From Paracentrotus lividus (Eukaryota > Echinodermata > Echinoidea > Camarodonta > Echinidae): DNA of 64,000 nucleotides. The stretch spans positions 26,699,738 to 26,763,737 of the forward strand of contig CALNVZ010003426.1 in NCBI GenBank assembly GCA_940671915.1, given 5' to 3'. Of the stretch, positions 35,000-46,369 are shown piece by piece. Every line of letters starts with the position of its first letter. Positions within the stretch are counted from its first letter, which is position 1. Under the pieces are notes generated by a model, which made no database searches, had not been told where the DNA came from, and worked only from the letters and a program-made list of their open reading frames with translations. The position numbers were made by a program, and so were the translations under genes.

Positions 35000-36150
35000 G
35001 TCAATGGTCAGGCCCGTAACTAGGATTTTGCGGGGTTCGAAATTTGAAAAAAAAAATGAAGCTTTGGAATGGATGATTTTTGAGCGCGAAGTGCGAGCCG
35101 AAATTTTGACTAAAAATGACCCGAAGCGGTATATTTTTTCCTTTTATGATTTTTTTGTTGTTGTTATTCTTTAACAAACGATGACGATCACCTTTCTTTT
35201 AGCAAGAAAAAAAAAACAAAAAAAACAAAAGAACAAAAAACAAAATGGATTTTCGAGCGCGAAACGTCAAGTGGAAAATTTTATATCACACCTCTTCAAT
35301 TATACAAAAATATATGTTTTAGAATTATAAATGTTTTCATCGGATATGTTGACGGAAATACTGAAAAATTGGTTGATATGCCGAGATGTTTTAATTTTCA
35401 TCTACATTTTCATCTCGATATATTTTCATACCAACACTAGTTGCAATAACACCCTTTTATGATAGCGAACAAACGGGATGAATGCAAAGCTGTGCAAGTG
35501 CATACTTGTGAATACTTATGAATATTCGGTTTGTTTTGGATAAATGTAAAACAATTGTCTGTAAAATCTTAAAACCAATGACAATGATTGTACAATATTC
35601 CTTGTAAAACTGAAAAAAACAAGTGATGATGTTTGAATTGATTTTTGTGAATTTCTTTTTTGATAAATAAAAATTGTGTTCTTGTTTAAATTTTTGCGCC
35701 CATTGTAATTGGTTTATGGTGTGATTAATTATTAATTAAAGCTTAATTGTCGTGGCTCACCCCCCCCCCCTTTGCTGAAGACGACTAGAGATAATGTAGG
35801 CCAACTCGCCCTTCGTGCTCTTTTCTACTCCTGTCGCTTCATATTTAAGTTCCCCATTTAGCATCCTTCCTTTTTTTTTCAACATTTCTTTTATTTCTTG
35901 CATTTTCATTAATTTTCTTTTTCTGAGGGTCACATTTCGTTGGGGGTACATCTGAAGCTGCCAAACCTAACAACCTTAGGAGGGAAGGAGTAGCCATTCA
36001 TAGATTGGAAGGGGTGGTTCGAATGGATGATTAGCAATTAAACAACCATTCATCCCCGCTTGTCATTACAGAAGGGTTACTCCATGCGAAAAGTACTGCA
36101 ATAATTGTAACAGAAAGAAAAACCAATGGGTTGGCATAAAATTAATATAA
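35000..36150. other. AT-rich spacer
   Basis: Contains a GA tract (34934-34952) just before, inverted GCGCGAAGTGCGAGCCGAAA motifs near 35085 and 35255 related to 19974-20470, and otherwise simple sequence. The region between the two minisatellites shows no gene. Confidence 0.4.
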
Positions 36151-36162
36151 AAAGCGTTTAAA

Positions 36163-36492
36163 GTGAGGGGAGATGTCATCCGGGGGAGTTGTCCTTGGGG
36201 GACCTGTCCTCCGAGGGAGATGTCCTGCGGGGGAGTTGTCCTCCGGGGGATTGGTCCTCAGGGGGAGTTGTCCTCCAGGGGAGTTGTCCTCCGGGGGAGC
36301 TGTCCTCAGGGGAGATGTCCTGCGGGGAGTTGTCCTCCAGGGGAGTTGTCCTGGGGGAAGTTGTCCTCCGTGGGATTTGTCCCTGGGGGGAGCTGTTCTC
36401 CGGGGGACTCGTCCTTGGGGGGACCTGTCCTCCGGGGGAGATGTCCTCCGGGAGTTGTCCCCAAGGGAGTTGTCCTCCGGGGGAGATGTCCT
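36163..36492. repeat. GGGGGAGTTGTCCTCC minisatellite (opposite orientation)
   Basis: Imperfect 16-19 base units, GGGGAGTTGTCCTCCGG, about 19 copies. It is the reverse complement of the array at 34386-34727. GAGATGTCCT and GAGTTGTCCT variants are interspersed in both arrays, which argues that they share an origin. Confidence 0.9.
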
Positions 36493-36509
36493 AGACCAGC
36501 AGTTTTACT

Positions 36510-36534
36510 TGATTATGCGCTGTATAAGAAACAG

Positions 36535-36626
<92 letters not shown>
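36510..36626 (+). repeat. ATT microsatellite as LINE/SINE tail
   Basis: TTATGCGCTGTATAAGAAAC, then a pure (TTA)n run of ~90 bases from 36536. The leader resembles, in reverse, those at 15535 and 24955, so the run is probably a retroposon tail rather than a stand-alone microsatellite. Confidence 0.6.
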
Positions 36627-37114
36627 CATTATTATTTGATCTTTACACGAAAAAAATAAATCTATGCATACCAAATGCGTCTGCACTCAAGAGCCCTTTG
36701 AAAGAACTGCAAGGAGATTCTAGCCCGCTGTATACCGATTGAAAGCTTGTCTCAATTATGTTCCCAAACCCAAAAAGCAAGGGCTCAGATATGTCTTTTT
36801 TCGTGTGTGTGTGTGTGTGTGTTTGTGTGTGTGTTTGTTTGTTTGTTTGTTTGTTTTTTTTTAATGTTTTTTATTACACTGTCGTAGATAAGAATAATAA
36901 ATAAATAATAAAACTAATGTTTGTTAATCGAGTAGTTCTACGGAATAAACTTAGCCAATAGGACATTTTAGTGGTTCGAGGAAAAACAACTGCACCTTTT
37001 GTTTTAATATCGTTTCCACAAAAAAGGGTAAACCTGTGTAAAAAGAACAAAACGAATAAATTGGGCTGGCAAGTAATAGTTTAAACTGGTGCTCTATCAT
37101 TATTGGTCTTCTTA

Positions 37115-37199
37115 TCAGTATATATCGAACATCTGTTGTCAACTTTGATACGGGGATCTCAACTAATGGGATGCCTTTGAATATATCAGTGCGATCAGT
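37115..37199 (+). promoter_or_regulatory. Conserved block upstream of exon copy 6
   Basis: TATATCGAACATCTGTTGTC, ACGGGGATCTCAACTAATGG and GAATATATCAGTGCGATCAG match copies 5 and 7 closely. The shared flank extends at least to CTGGCAAGTAATAG (37066). Confidence 0.4.
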
Positions 37200-37306
37200 A
37201 TGACGTATGTAAAAGATTGTAATAATGGATTTGAACCATCAAAGCTGTGGCACGTTTCGTTCATATTCAGACAAATACCAAGCATACGTCGGATGCCACA
37301 AACCAG
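37200..37306 (+). CDS. Exon-like repeat, copy 6 (open from internal ATG)
   Basis: 107 bases. From the first ATG the frame is open but ends out of phase with the other copies. From ATG at 37225 it reads MDLNHQSCGTFRS, then KYQAYVGCHKP, and meets the CCAG/GTGAG donor in the shared phase. Relative to copy 8, differences in the last 35 bases are largely synonymous or conservative (Y/F, K/N), as expected if this frame was once under selection. The product is not recognised. Confidence 0.35.
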
Positions 37307-37548
37307 GTGAGATGTCCAGGAAATGTGATTTAAACATATTGCGGGCCATTAAATATATTTTGACTGCTTGGGGTTGGATTGTTGGGGAGGGGGGGGGGGG
37401 AGTGGACGTCTAAAAGCCTGGAGAGGACCAAGGTATCTCATATGACCAAAATCTAATTCGTTTGTTTGTTTGTTTGTTTGTTTTTTGGTGAAGTGACCCG
37501 TTCATATGTCTAGTACCAGCATAAATGTGCTGCAATACGTTGTCCAAT

Positions 37549-38030
37549 TTAGAATTTAAAAAAATCGTATACTAGGGTCACTGTTGAGTTGAAACAAATA
37601 AGCTTAAATTGGACTTTCATCTTAAAAAAAAAATGTTCAAGCGTACTCAACCCTTTGCACGCCTTTCTAATTTTTTTGACATTAATATAAAGTTGACTTT
37701 TCTCTTTTATTATCAAAAATGGTAGAAACATTTTTTTTTTCTTGTTAGGAACTAATACAATTGAACCAACAGACATAGCATTAGCAATATAATTGATTTT
37801 CAAATCATCTAACCCAATCATTAAAGAGGAAATTAATTATTACGATTGTGTAATTAATAAGAACGATTGTGACTATAGTCACACGTTGCAGGCAAAGAGT
37901 TAAATGCAGATTTAGTGTTCTTTCTGTCCACGGAGTCCTTGAACCCTTTAATTGATCATATTCAAGGTTGAGAGTTTAAATCTAGGGAGATAAACTTCTG
38001 CCATCATGCTCCAAAGTTTATAAAAAATAT
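37549..38030. repeat. Downstream flank shared with copy 7
   Basis: GTTGAAACAAATAAGCTTAA, GGACTTTCATCTT and AAATGTTCAAGC match 47580-47652. TTGAACCCTTTAATTGATCA and the following TCAAGGTT match 47690-47720. The order and spacing show that the exon unit was duplicated with at least 700 bases of downstream DNA. Confidence 0.7.
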
Positions 38031-38164
38031 TGTACGGCGAAATAATTCGTCTCCACTGCAGCGCGTAATCGCGTTGAACGCGCAAGCTGTCTTAAACTTC
38101 CACCCCGTCGGAAGAAAACTATGGCAACTTGATTTTTTTTCCCGTTTCTTCGAAAATTACTATA
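38031..38164. repeat. Conserved module B, left half
   Basis: GTACGGCGAAATAATTCGTC, GCGCGTAATCGCGTTGAACG, AACTTCCACCCC, then TTCGAAAATTACTATA. It is continuous with module A at 27969 up to the TA where the element at 38165 begins; the remainder resumes at 39553. Confidence 0.7.
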
Positions 38165-39552
38165 CAGTGCGTATCAATAAAAACGGGACAGTTTTGAAAA
38201 GTCTGTCAAAATTTTGTTTCAAATCATGATGTCCATATTTTTATGTTAATAGATGCTTTGAAGTCTTATCTTTCAAATGTAATTAAAAAAATTAGTTTCG
38301 TTCATGCTTGAGTACACACAGAACATTTTTATCGGGGGCTCAAAAAAGGGCTTGCGCACAAAATGGAAAAACGAGAAATATGATCATCAGACTTCTTGCT
38401 AATCAGCAGTCTTCTTCTAAACTTTTTCTTTTTCTTTGCCAATATTTTCGAATTATGATTTGAAATTCATTTACAAATCTTTTTATTGACTGTAATTGTT
38501 TTTGTTTTTGTTTTTTTTTCTTTGTCATTTTAATATGTAATCTTTTTGCAATAAATTTTCCTTCAAACTTAAATGCCTTTTTTTGTCAACCCAAGAAAGG
38601 GGATGTCGATGCTTGTTTAATTGATTGATTGATTGATTGTTTGATTGATTGATTGATTGATTGATTAATTGATTGATTGATTGCTTTGTTTGTTTTGTTC
38701 ATGCTTGAACGAACACGGAAAGTTTTTGTCTAAGGTTAAAAAAGGGGGGTATTATTTATTTTAAATCGGGTACTACATTCGGATTGATTGTTACTTTACA
38801 CTGATAAATGATTATGTTAGCCAAATGAGGTGATTTTCCTATGATTCTTCCAACGATATAATCAATCATTTAAACAATCAAAAAAAATTAATCGATCAAT
38901 CAATCAATCATTTAAAGAAACAATGAATTAATCAAACGATCAATCATTCAAAATGGTCAATCTATCAATCCTTCATTCAATCAATCAATCAATCGATCAA
39001 TCAATAATTCAATCCATCAATCAAACAATCAATTAATCAAATAAACAAACGAACAACAAAGCAGTCAATCTATCAAATAATCTTCCAACCAACTAAATCC
39101 CCTTTCTTGGGTTGATAACATTTCTAAATAATTTTTCTTATTTTGAGGGAATATTCAGTGCTAAAAGATAGCATGTTAACGTGAAAAAAAACAACAACAA
39201 AACAAAACAAAAAGCAATTTAAGTAAACAAATAGCTTTGTAAATGTATTTTGAAAGCATATTTCGAAAACCAATGGCAAAGATAATGACAAGGTTAAAAG
39301 TAAGTCTGCTGGTAAGCAAGAAGTCTGATGATCGTATTTCTAATTTTTTCTATTTTGTGCGCAAGCCTTTTTTTGAGCCCCCGACATAAACGTTCTGTGT
39401 GCGCTCAAGCTTGAACGAAACTCATTTTTTCAAATTGCATTTGAAAGATAAGACTTCAGAGCATCTATTAACATCAAAATATGGACATCATAATTTGAAA
39501 TTAAATTTTGGCAGACTTTTCAAATCTGTCCCGTTTTTATTGATACACCCTG
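38165..39552. mobile_element. 1.39-kb mariner-like foldback with ~240-base TIRs
   Basis: The ends are CAGTGCGTATCAATAAAAAC and the inverse of CAGGGTGTATCAATAAAAAC, flanked by TATA on both sides (38161-38164 and 39553-39556). The arms stay alignable for ~240 bases, through CTTGCGCACAAAATGG and GTCTGATGATC-like words. The centre holds GATT tetranucleotide repeats (38610-38690) and inverted ATCAATCA runs (38890-39030). No transposase remains. TA target and CAGNG ends fit Tc1/mariner-type elements. The uninterrupted site is seen at 28091-28110. Confidence 0.8.
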
Positions 39553-39665
39553 TATAGAAAAAAAATTAGGGCTTGCATTGCAACTCTACAACAAGTTAAA
39601 GTATCTATTGTGAGAAAGGCATTACCAATTGGAAGCAAATCAAATCATCCGTGCGTTGAAAATTG
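39553..39665. repeat. Conserved module B, right half
   Basis: AGGGCTTGCATTGCAACTCT, AGTTAAAGTATCTATTGTGA and CCAATTGGAAGCAAATCAA match 28108-28190 of module A, completing the split copy. Confidence 0.65.
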
Positions 39666-39976
39666 TTTAAAATTTTCAATTTTTAACGAGGCGTCATTGA
39701 CAAACTCGAGTTGGGTAAAGACAAAGGGGCAAAACGATTGGAAACAGTTTCTTACAATTATGACAGCAAGGTGCAGTTTGTAGGATTCCTCTTATGCTCC
39801 AATGCTCCAAATTTTATTGTCCGAAAGAAAGATGACCGGCTATTTGTTTTGCCCCTTTTCTCGTGAGCACCATGACGGCAGCCGCTGAGCAGCGCTAGAA
39901 GGACTTTGCTCTATCTCCCTTTTGTTGAACGCCAAACAGGGAAGTAACAACTTCAATTTTTAACGTCTTTTGGTTT

Positions 39977-40037
39977 GACGCGGCTGGGATCGAACCCACA
40001 ACCTCCATATTATGAGACGGACGCTTTATCCACATGG
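39977..40037 (-). repeat. Truncated tRNA-derived sequence (CAU loop)
   Basis: The minus strand reads TGGATAAAGCGTCCGT, a loop CTCATAAT with CAU, then TGTGGGTTCGATCCCA and CCGCGTC. B box and T arm are intact, and the 3' acceptor strand is present. The 5' acceptor strand and most of the D arm are replaced by unrelated sequence, and the anticodon loop has one extra base. It is a tRNA pseudogene or SINE head. Confidence 0.5.
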
Positions 40038-40214
40038 GATTGAAACAGCAGGAAACTCTGTCAGGTCATGAAGTTATCATCATTTGCTACAAATTGGTCT
40101 TTCAACTAACTCCTGATGGAAAAAGAACACATTGTGTCGAACTAGATTTGTAGCATCCTACACAGGAAAACAAAAAAACTTTTAGATCTGTACATCATGT
40201 ACGCTAAGAAGCGT

Positions 40215-40980
40215 AGATTCAAGTTTATCAGGGTAAAGAGCCCCGATTCCGACAGCTTATTCATCCTCCTTAATTATACTACGTCGTTAGAAGAGTCTTA
40301 GAAGGGATCGACATGATCTTCAAGACCGGTAGAGGCAACATAGCATTGGATTCTTGTTACCAATCTAGCCATGTCCCTTACATCTGGCTACTGTCCTGCC
40401 TTAGTAGTCTTAAAAGCATTTACAGATTTTGATAGCACAAGTGCATTAAGGGGGAAATGGAATGTTCGAGGAATCAAGATCATGCAGGGTAATTCAAAGT
40501 GTATTTTAACGTGATGAAGGAGCTTGGGAAGTTGACAATGAAATGATAGCTATAATCGACAGATTGTATGGGAACAAGAATATCCTGAAGCTAGATAATC
40601 TTCAATTGACAACTTTGCAGGCTAAGTGCAGTGGACAAGTATTACGATTACAGAAGAAAGAAAACACTTTAATTTGGCAACGCTGCCTCCATGCGAAGCT
40701 TCCTGAAGCAGTATGTGTGTCGATGTAGCTTTACGGCAAGAATCTGGAATCTTGCACATGTACTTAAACCAGAACTCTCTGGACCAATAGATGGACGTGG
40801 CTGGGCAATAGAAACGAGATCGTGAAGCCGGGGTAGACGGATGGAGTGTATGCCTGATAAATTGTCAATACAGATGATTCAGAATCCGTCCCTGATAGTG
40901 AACTCAGTGGAAGCGATCTCATTGACAGGACTGGCTCAGAAAGTGACTGTGAAAGTGACAAAGATTTGTTTAAAGTTTAA
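40215..40980 (+). pseudogene. Remnant of a widespread aquatic-animal family of unknown function
   Basis: Pieces appear in the order known from a large, often repeat-associated family lacking an assigned function: VKSPDSDSLFILL (like SPDTDVFVL), IDMIFKTGRGNIALD, PALVVLKAFTDFDSTSALRG (like LHAFTGCDTTSAF), GNVRGIK-like text, IIDRLYGNKNI, LQAKCSGQVL, ENTLIWQRCL and GRGW. Then come WMECMP with PDKL-like text, and an acidic tail, TDDSESVPDSELSGSD, with SESDCESDKDLF. The longest open piece runs 40543-40728. At least four frameshifts break the gene, and the GC part of the usual GCD motif is lost. The N-terminal half of the family protein is absent. Confidence 0.55.
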
Positions 40981-40999
40981 CATAGACAGCAGAGGACTA

Positions 41000-42460
41000 C
41001 AAATCATGATCAATGATACAGGCAATTACCCGAAGAAAAATATCACATCGAAGATACGAACCTAAATTATAACCAATGCAAATTACGGACCAATTAAAAA
41101 ACTCAACTGAAGATGATTTTCCAAAATCTTTATCGCCCATTGCAAGATCTGAGGTTAACACATTTCAAAATGCATTGTCACTTTTGTCTTAACATATTGA
41201 TTCATTTGTTTTTCCTTTTTCTGATTAAAGATCAGAAGATCAAAACGTCATGTACATTAACCATGGGCACATGAAAAAGGGTAGTTTTCTTTTCTTCTTT
41301 ATATTTCTAACCACAAAGCAATGAACTTGAAGATCCTGTTTGAAGTATGTTCACATTTTTAGCAAAGTCGCTATGGCATTTGTCATTATCCAATAAAGAG
41401 TATCTCTGAGTGGATTTTATTAATTAATTTATTCAGGGGGCCTCCCCCTGAATCAGTGCCTGAAAGGGGTATTAAGTAACTTGTGAAAATGTGACGCCCT
41501 CCCTGGAAAGAGTAGGAATTTTAATAGTAATATTAATAATAGCATTTAAAAGGCGCCTAATACTGCTGTTTCCAAGCGCACTGGTGGTCGGGCTAACTTA
41601 ATTCAAATACCAATAACTCACGAGCAAAACAAATTTATCTAAACATATTTCTTTATACACAATAATCATACAAGTTTGGCTGAGAATCCTTAATTAGGGT
41701 GACAAATTATTCCATCTCATTTTTGTTGGTTTATTTTTTCCCGTACCGTACCTGGGACATGGGGAAGGGATTAGGGAAACCTTATAAAATATGAATCTGT
41801 GTATGTGGGAGTGTTTGTGATGGTGCGTGCGCGTGTAGTAGAAGGTATGTGTGCAGTTGCTTGTGCTTGTTTATTAACCATACCCATGGTTACATGAATA
41901 TAATTTTCAAAAGTCATGGAGGTCAAATTAACACATTTATCTTGTAACTTTGATTTAATTAATTGTAGTCACTTAGAAGATAGGCCTCTAGAGATACTAT
42001 GCCCAAATGATACGAAAATATGTTCCTTAGCTACCGTTACCAGTCTAACTATGGTGTACTGTAGTGAACTACACAATGAGATACTATTTTGATGCTCAGA
42101 ATTTTTTAATTGAAATCTTTTCTGAAATTACAAGGTCTAAATAGTTACCTAGCAACCGTTGCGAAGTAATGTGGGTGTTACATATTTCCGGTCATGTGTG
42201 CCATCAGAGTGACCTGACGAATCATTGTACCTTGTTGATAATTATGTTCTTACAAATTTATAAATGAATAAAAAAAAGTTGATCTGTTTGTCCGATGTGC
42301 CATAGCGCATGTCGCACAGGAGGCAGACATAATACACAAAATTGTTACTTTTTTTTGGTAAAAATGGTCATGTAACGTTAATGTTAAAATGAATACTGCG
42401 CAGTCATGCGTGAGATGTGTTTATTATGTAAAATAACATAATTTTTTTTCTTGAGCCCTG
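41000..42460. other. AT-rich spacer
   Basis: No coding or repeat boundary is supported. There are short T/A runs, and TACCTAGCAACCGTTGCG near 42147, an imperfect palindrome of RFX X-box type that may be chance. Confidence 0.3.
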
Positions 42461-42468
42461 TATCAGTA

Positions 42469-43314
42469 GGGGAGACCGGGGATGGAAGTTACAAAATTCA
42501 CAGTTTGGGCCAGGTAATTCTAATAAAAAAAGTCACGCACTCCATCTTTGGTCTGTAGTTAGCCTATTATGTTTGCTAAAACCTGAGGCATTTAAAACTT
42601 GATATCATGTAAACACTAATAACCTACAGCTTAATTAATGAAGACATTTTTTTGTAACTACCTACCCCGTATACGGGGTAAGTTGTTACACCATACGAGG
42701 TAAATTGTTACAATATGTAAACACACGGGGTAAGTAGACAACGTGTAAATCTCTTATACCATACTTTGGTTTCAACTTTCTAGTTTCTTGGCATCGTTAA
42801 CAGTAGATTAAGTAGAGCTCTAAAATAGACACAAGTAATAATAGAAATATAAAAATATTAACACCTGAAAATTGAGACAAAATGTACTTTTACATATGTA
42901 ATGTAATTGGGGTATATTGTTACATCGACATGGGGTAGGTTGTTGTAACAACCTACCCCATTGGTGATTTTACACACAAAATCAACTGCAGCACAGCCAT
43001 TAGGCAGAATTACAGGGCATGGCTAGGGGGTATATTAGTGACATACATGTAGACCTACTATTTTTACAATACCAGACTCTCATCGTGTGCCTTAAAACTT
43101 TCAATTTTTGTCAAAAATTTACTTTGAACGGCAAAAAATGGTTTTTGTTGATTTACTTTTTAATAAAACAACGGAGAAACCTGACGACCGGCAGTTCATC
43201 ACAGCTATGTGTAGGCTGTATATAGATGCCAGTTAGCATATCCTCTCTTGTTCCAGCTTAGCACACTGGGAACTGTAACAACTGACCCGTGTAACTTCCA
43301 TCCCCGGTCTCCCC
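42469..43314. mobile_element. TA-flanked GGGGAGACC element (846 bases)
   Basis: Ends are GGGGAGACCGGGGATGGAAG and the inverse, with TA outside (42467-42468 and 43315-43316). The interior is a reverse-complement match to 33377-34347: CATCACAGCTATGTGTAGGC, TACCCCGTATACGGGGTA and TTAATTAATGAAGACATTTT all have counterparts. No transposase. Confidence 0.75.
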
Positions 43315-43764
43315 TAACGTTGGGTAAATGTTCAACATAATTAGTTGACAGTGATTCAAACTTTGTTATTTATTTTTTAACAGGAACAAAACGTAATGTC
43401 GGGGGTCAATTTATGTGACCTTTTGACCTCTCGTGACGTGTACGTTACATTAATTGGCATAATCTTTATATCATCTTGTATCCCTATTCAAGACCAATAT
43501 TTTAAATGGTCACTTGATCCATAAAAATCATAATCTTGCAAAGTTGATACATGGTATTCTTTTACATACCCTTAATATCAACCATTCAGTGAGAAATGGC
43601 GTGGTCCAAAAACTCCTTGGGGGGGGGGGGGGTCCTCGGGAATCATTATTTTTTTTTTCCCCCGTTTAAACCTCATTTCCAATTCAGCAGACCCATAGTT
43701 ACATGAGGATAACCATGAAACATTGAGTTGCAGGGGGGGGGGGGTGCAGGGTTTCGCCCTTAGC

Positions 43765-44729
43765 CTACGGACTATTAGTCAGGTTGATTTGACCAAATTT
43801 TTTGGTATCTATATTGACTCTGACCTGTCTTGGAAGATACATTTGGACTATTTGTGTAAACTACTTTCCAGAAATACTGGCATTTTATATAAATTAAAGG
43901 GAGAGCGAACTAAGCAACACTCTCATTGATTGTGTATTGTAAACAGCTAGTCTTAAAACATACCTTTTGAGATAATTATTATCAAAATGATGTCAAATTA
44001 ACCTACAATTCAATTTGTATTTAAAAAGTAATTTGTATTGAGGAAAAAGTAGGAATTTCGATACTAGGCAACGTTATTATCATGGTGTGAATTCATTCAG
44101 TAGTGAAAAAGAGTGTTTTCCTTCAAATGGGCCTGAATTACGAGACTACAGTATCAGTATGTTGCATTATGGGTTAGGAATTGGGGCAGAATCAAGTAGT
44201 TGAGGATCTGAGGTGGTGCTACTAGCTACTAGTTCGTATTTGCTTTAAAGCATTGTTTCCTTACTCGAATCCTGATTTCATTATACACCACTTTAATATT
44301 TCCATATCTCAATTACGGCTTCCTTGGGACTGGGACAAAAATTCAACAGGAAAAATAAACAACTAGCACATAGAAACATTAACCATGCTGGATTCCTTTC
44401 TCATACAAGACCTTTTTTTTTTAAATCAATTTCTTCGAATCGATGATATTTATATTTACAAAACTTAGAAATATTCATGCACCAACTGTCTGTAAATGAC
44501 ATCCCTGCGGAATAGCCAAACTTAAAAAAAAAAAAATAAGTTATTTCATTCATACCCCACACGCCAACGTAATTTATTTCATCTACCACATGCACGAACT
44601 CTCTTTGCCCCCAAAACTAGTATATAATCACTGGTGAGACAGTCAACTACCGACTGAGATTCAATAATCACAACAGCACAATCACTCGGAAGCAATTGCA
44701 ACAGTAGCTAACCATTTCAATAAATATAT

Positions 44730-44730
<1 letters not shown>
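43765..44730 (+). mobile_element. LINE ORF2 3' fragment
   Basis: The first piece reads ISQVDLTKFFGIYIDSDL, then WKIHLDYLCKLLSRNTGIL, the post-palm region of a CR1/L2-type RT. Decayed tail pieces follow in shifting frames: FPYLNYG near 44300, INHAGFLSHTRP-like text near 44380, FMHQLSVNDIPAE near 44480, and LPTEIQ-like text near 44650. An AT repeat and the assembly gap follow. It may be the same family as 28965-29285, which ends just upstream of this region in the protein. Confidence 0.7.

Positions 44731-44777
<47 letters not shown>
44731..44777. repeat. AT microsatellite at gap edge
   Basis: A pure (AT)n run ending in undetermined bases; probably why the assembly broke here. Confidence 0.9.
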
Positions 44778-45504
44778 NNNNNNNNNNNNNNNNNNNNNNN
44801 NNNNNNNNNNNNNNNNNNNNNNNNNNNNNNNNNNNNNNNNNNNNNNNNNNNNNNNNNNNNNNNNNNNNNNNNNNNNNNNNNNNNNNNNNNNNNNNNNNNN
44901 NNNNNNNNNNNNNNNNNNNNNNNNNNNNNNNNNNNNNNNNNNNNNNNNNNNNNNNNNNNNNNNNNNNNNNNNNNNNNNNNNNNNNNNNNNNNNNNNNNNN
45001 NNNNNNNNNNNNNNNNNNNNNNNNNNNNNNNNNNNNNNNNNNNNNNNNNNNNNNNNNNNNNNNNNNNNNNNNNNNNNNNNNNNNNNNNNNNNNNNNNNNN
45101 NNNNNNNNNNNNNNNNNNNNNNNNNNNNNNNNNNNNNNNNNNNNNNNNNNNNNNNNNNNNNNNNNNNNNNNNNNNNNNNNNNNNNNNNNNNNNNNNNNNN
45201 NNNNNNNNNNNNNNNNNNNNNNNNNNNNNNNNNNNNNNNNNNNNNNNNNNNNNNNNNNNNNNNNNNNNNNNNNNNNNNNNNNNNNNNNNNNNNNNNNNNN
45301 NNNNNNNNNNNNNNNNNNNNNNNNNNNNNNNNNNNNNNNNNNNNNNNNNNNNNNNNNNNNNNNNNNNNNNNNNNNNNNNNNNNNNNNNNNNNNNNNNNNN
45401 NNNNNNNNNNNNNNNNNNNNNNNNNNNNNNNNNNNNNNNNNNNNNNNNNNNNNNNNNNNNNNNNNNNNNNNNNNNNNNNNNNNNNNNNNNNNNNNNNNNN
45501 NNNN
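44778..45504. other. Assembly gap (727 N)
   Basis: Undetermined bases. Confidence 0.99.
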
Positions 45505-45639
45505 CCTCTATCAGTTCACTAATGTCACGTCACGAGATGGGGATTATGGAATGTATAACTCTGGAAAGTATAACTCTTTACGATTTTAATGATACGCTAT
45601 ATCAGTTCACTATGTCAACGTCATCACTGAACCCCATCG

Positions 45640-45894
45640 TTCAGAAAATGTGAGTGGTTTACTTTCGTGCTCGTCATATAGATTTGGTTAAATATGGCCT
45701 AAACATGATAAGCTTTTGTCGCTGTTCCACCACGAACTGCGAAATTATGTAATCATGTGTGAAATATGAGAACAAATCAAATCAAATATTTGCGCAAACC
45801 TTGCCGCGGTCCATTGAGCTCATCAGGGACCACCGGTTGCGACCCTGATGTATGGGAATCGGGCACCGCAACTGTTCGAAAGCGCAATCGATTC

Positions 45895-45930
<36 letters not shown>

Positions 45931-46365
45931 AAGGTTATTGGGCGCCCCTTCGGCGTCTAACCCAGGGGATGCCACCCCCCCCCCCCGATAGGCATGACGT
46001 GCAAGCCCGCTTGTGTACCGATTGGATGCCGCGCAGTGGTACATGTTAAACGGCACACCGCTCTGCAGGGACAGGTAGGATTGTGTAAATATGCCTATAA
46101 CATGATAAGCATTTTTGTCGGGCTGTCACTATTAACGAACCGCGAAATTATGTAATCATGTGTGAAATATGAGAATAAAAATCAAATAAATATTCCACAA
46201 ACCTTGCGGTCATTGAGCTCACACGGTGCGACCTGATGATGGATGAGCGGGCAACCGCAACTGTTTTAAAAGCGCATGACGTGTAAGCCTTGTAACCGAT
46301 TTGAATGGCGCGCAAGTGGGTAGCATGTTAAGAGGCCCACACCCTCTGCAGGAAAGGTAGATTGT
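45640..46365. repeat. Two tandem ~400-base units
   Basis: 45680-46075 and 46080-46365 share TATGCC/GGCC then TAACATGATAAGC, GCGAAATTATGTAATCATGTG, CATTGAGCTCA, CACCGCAACTGTT, CATGACGTG(C/T)AAGCC and GGTAGGATTGTG in order. The first has a long A run (45898-45926) and C run not in the second. No coding sequence. Confidence 0.7.
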
Positions 46366-46369
46366 GCAA

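Noticed and set aside
34386-36492. CRISPR-like direct repeats
   Set aside because: Units are contiguous with no unique spacers, and the window is eukaryotic.
36163-36742. Three overlapping long open frames of 101 to 189 codons
   Set aside because: They are products of the minisatellite and the ATT run. All phases stay open because of periodicity, and no domain is present.
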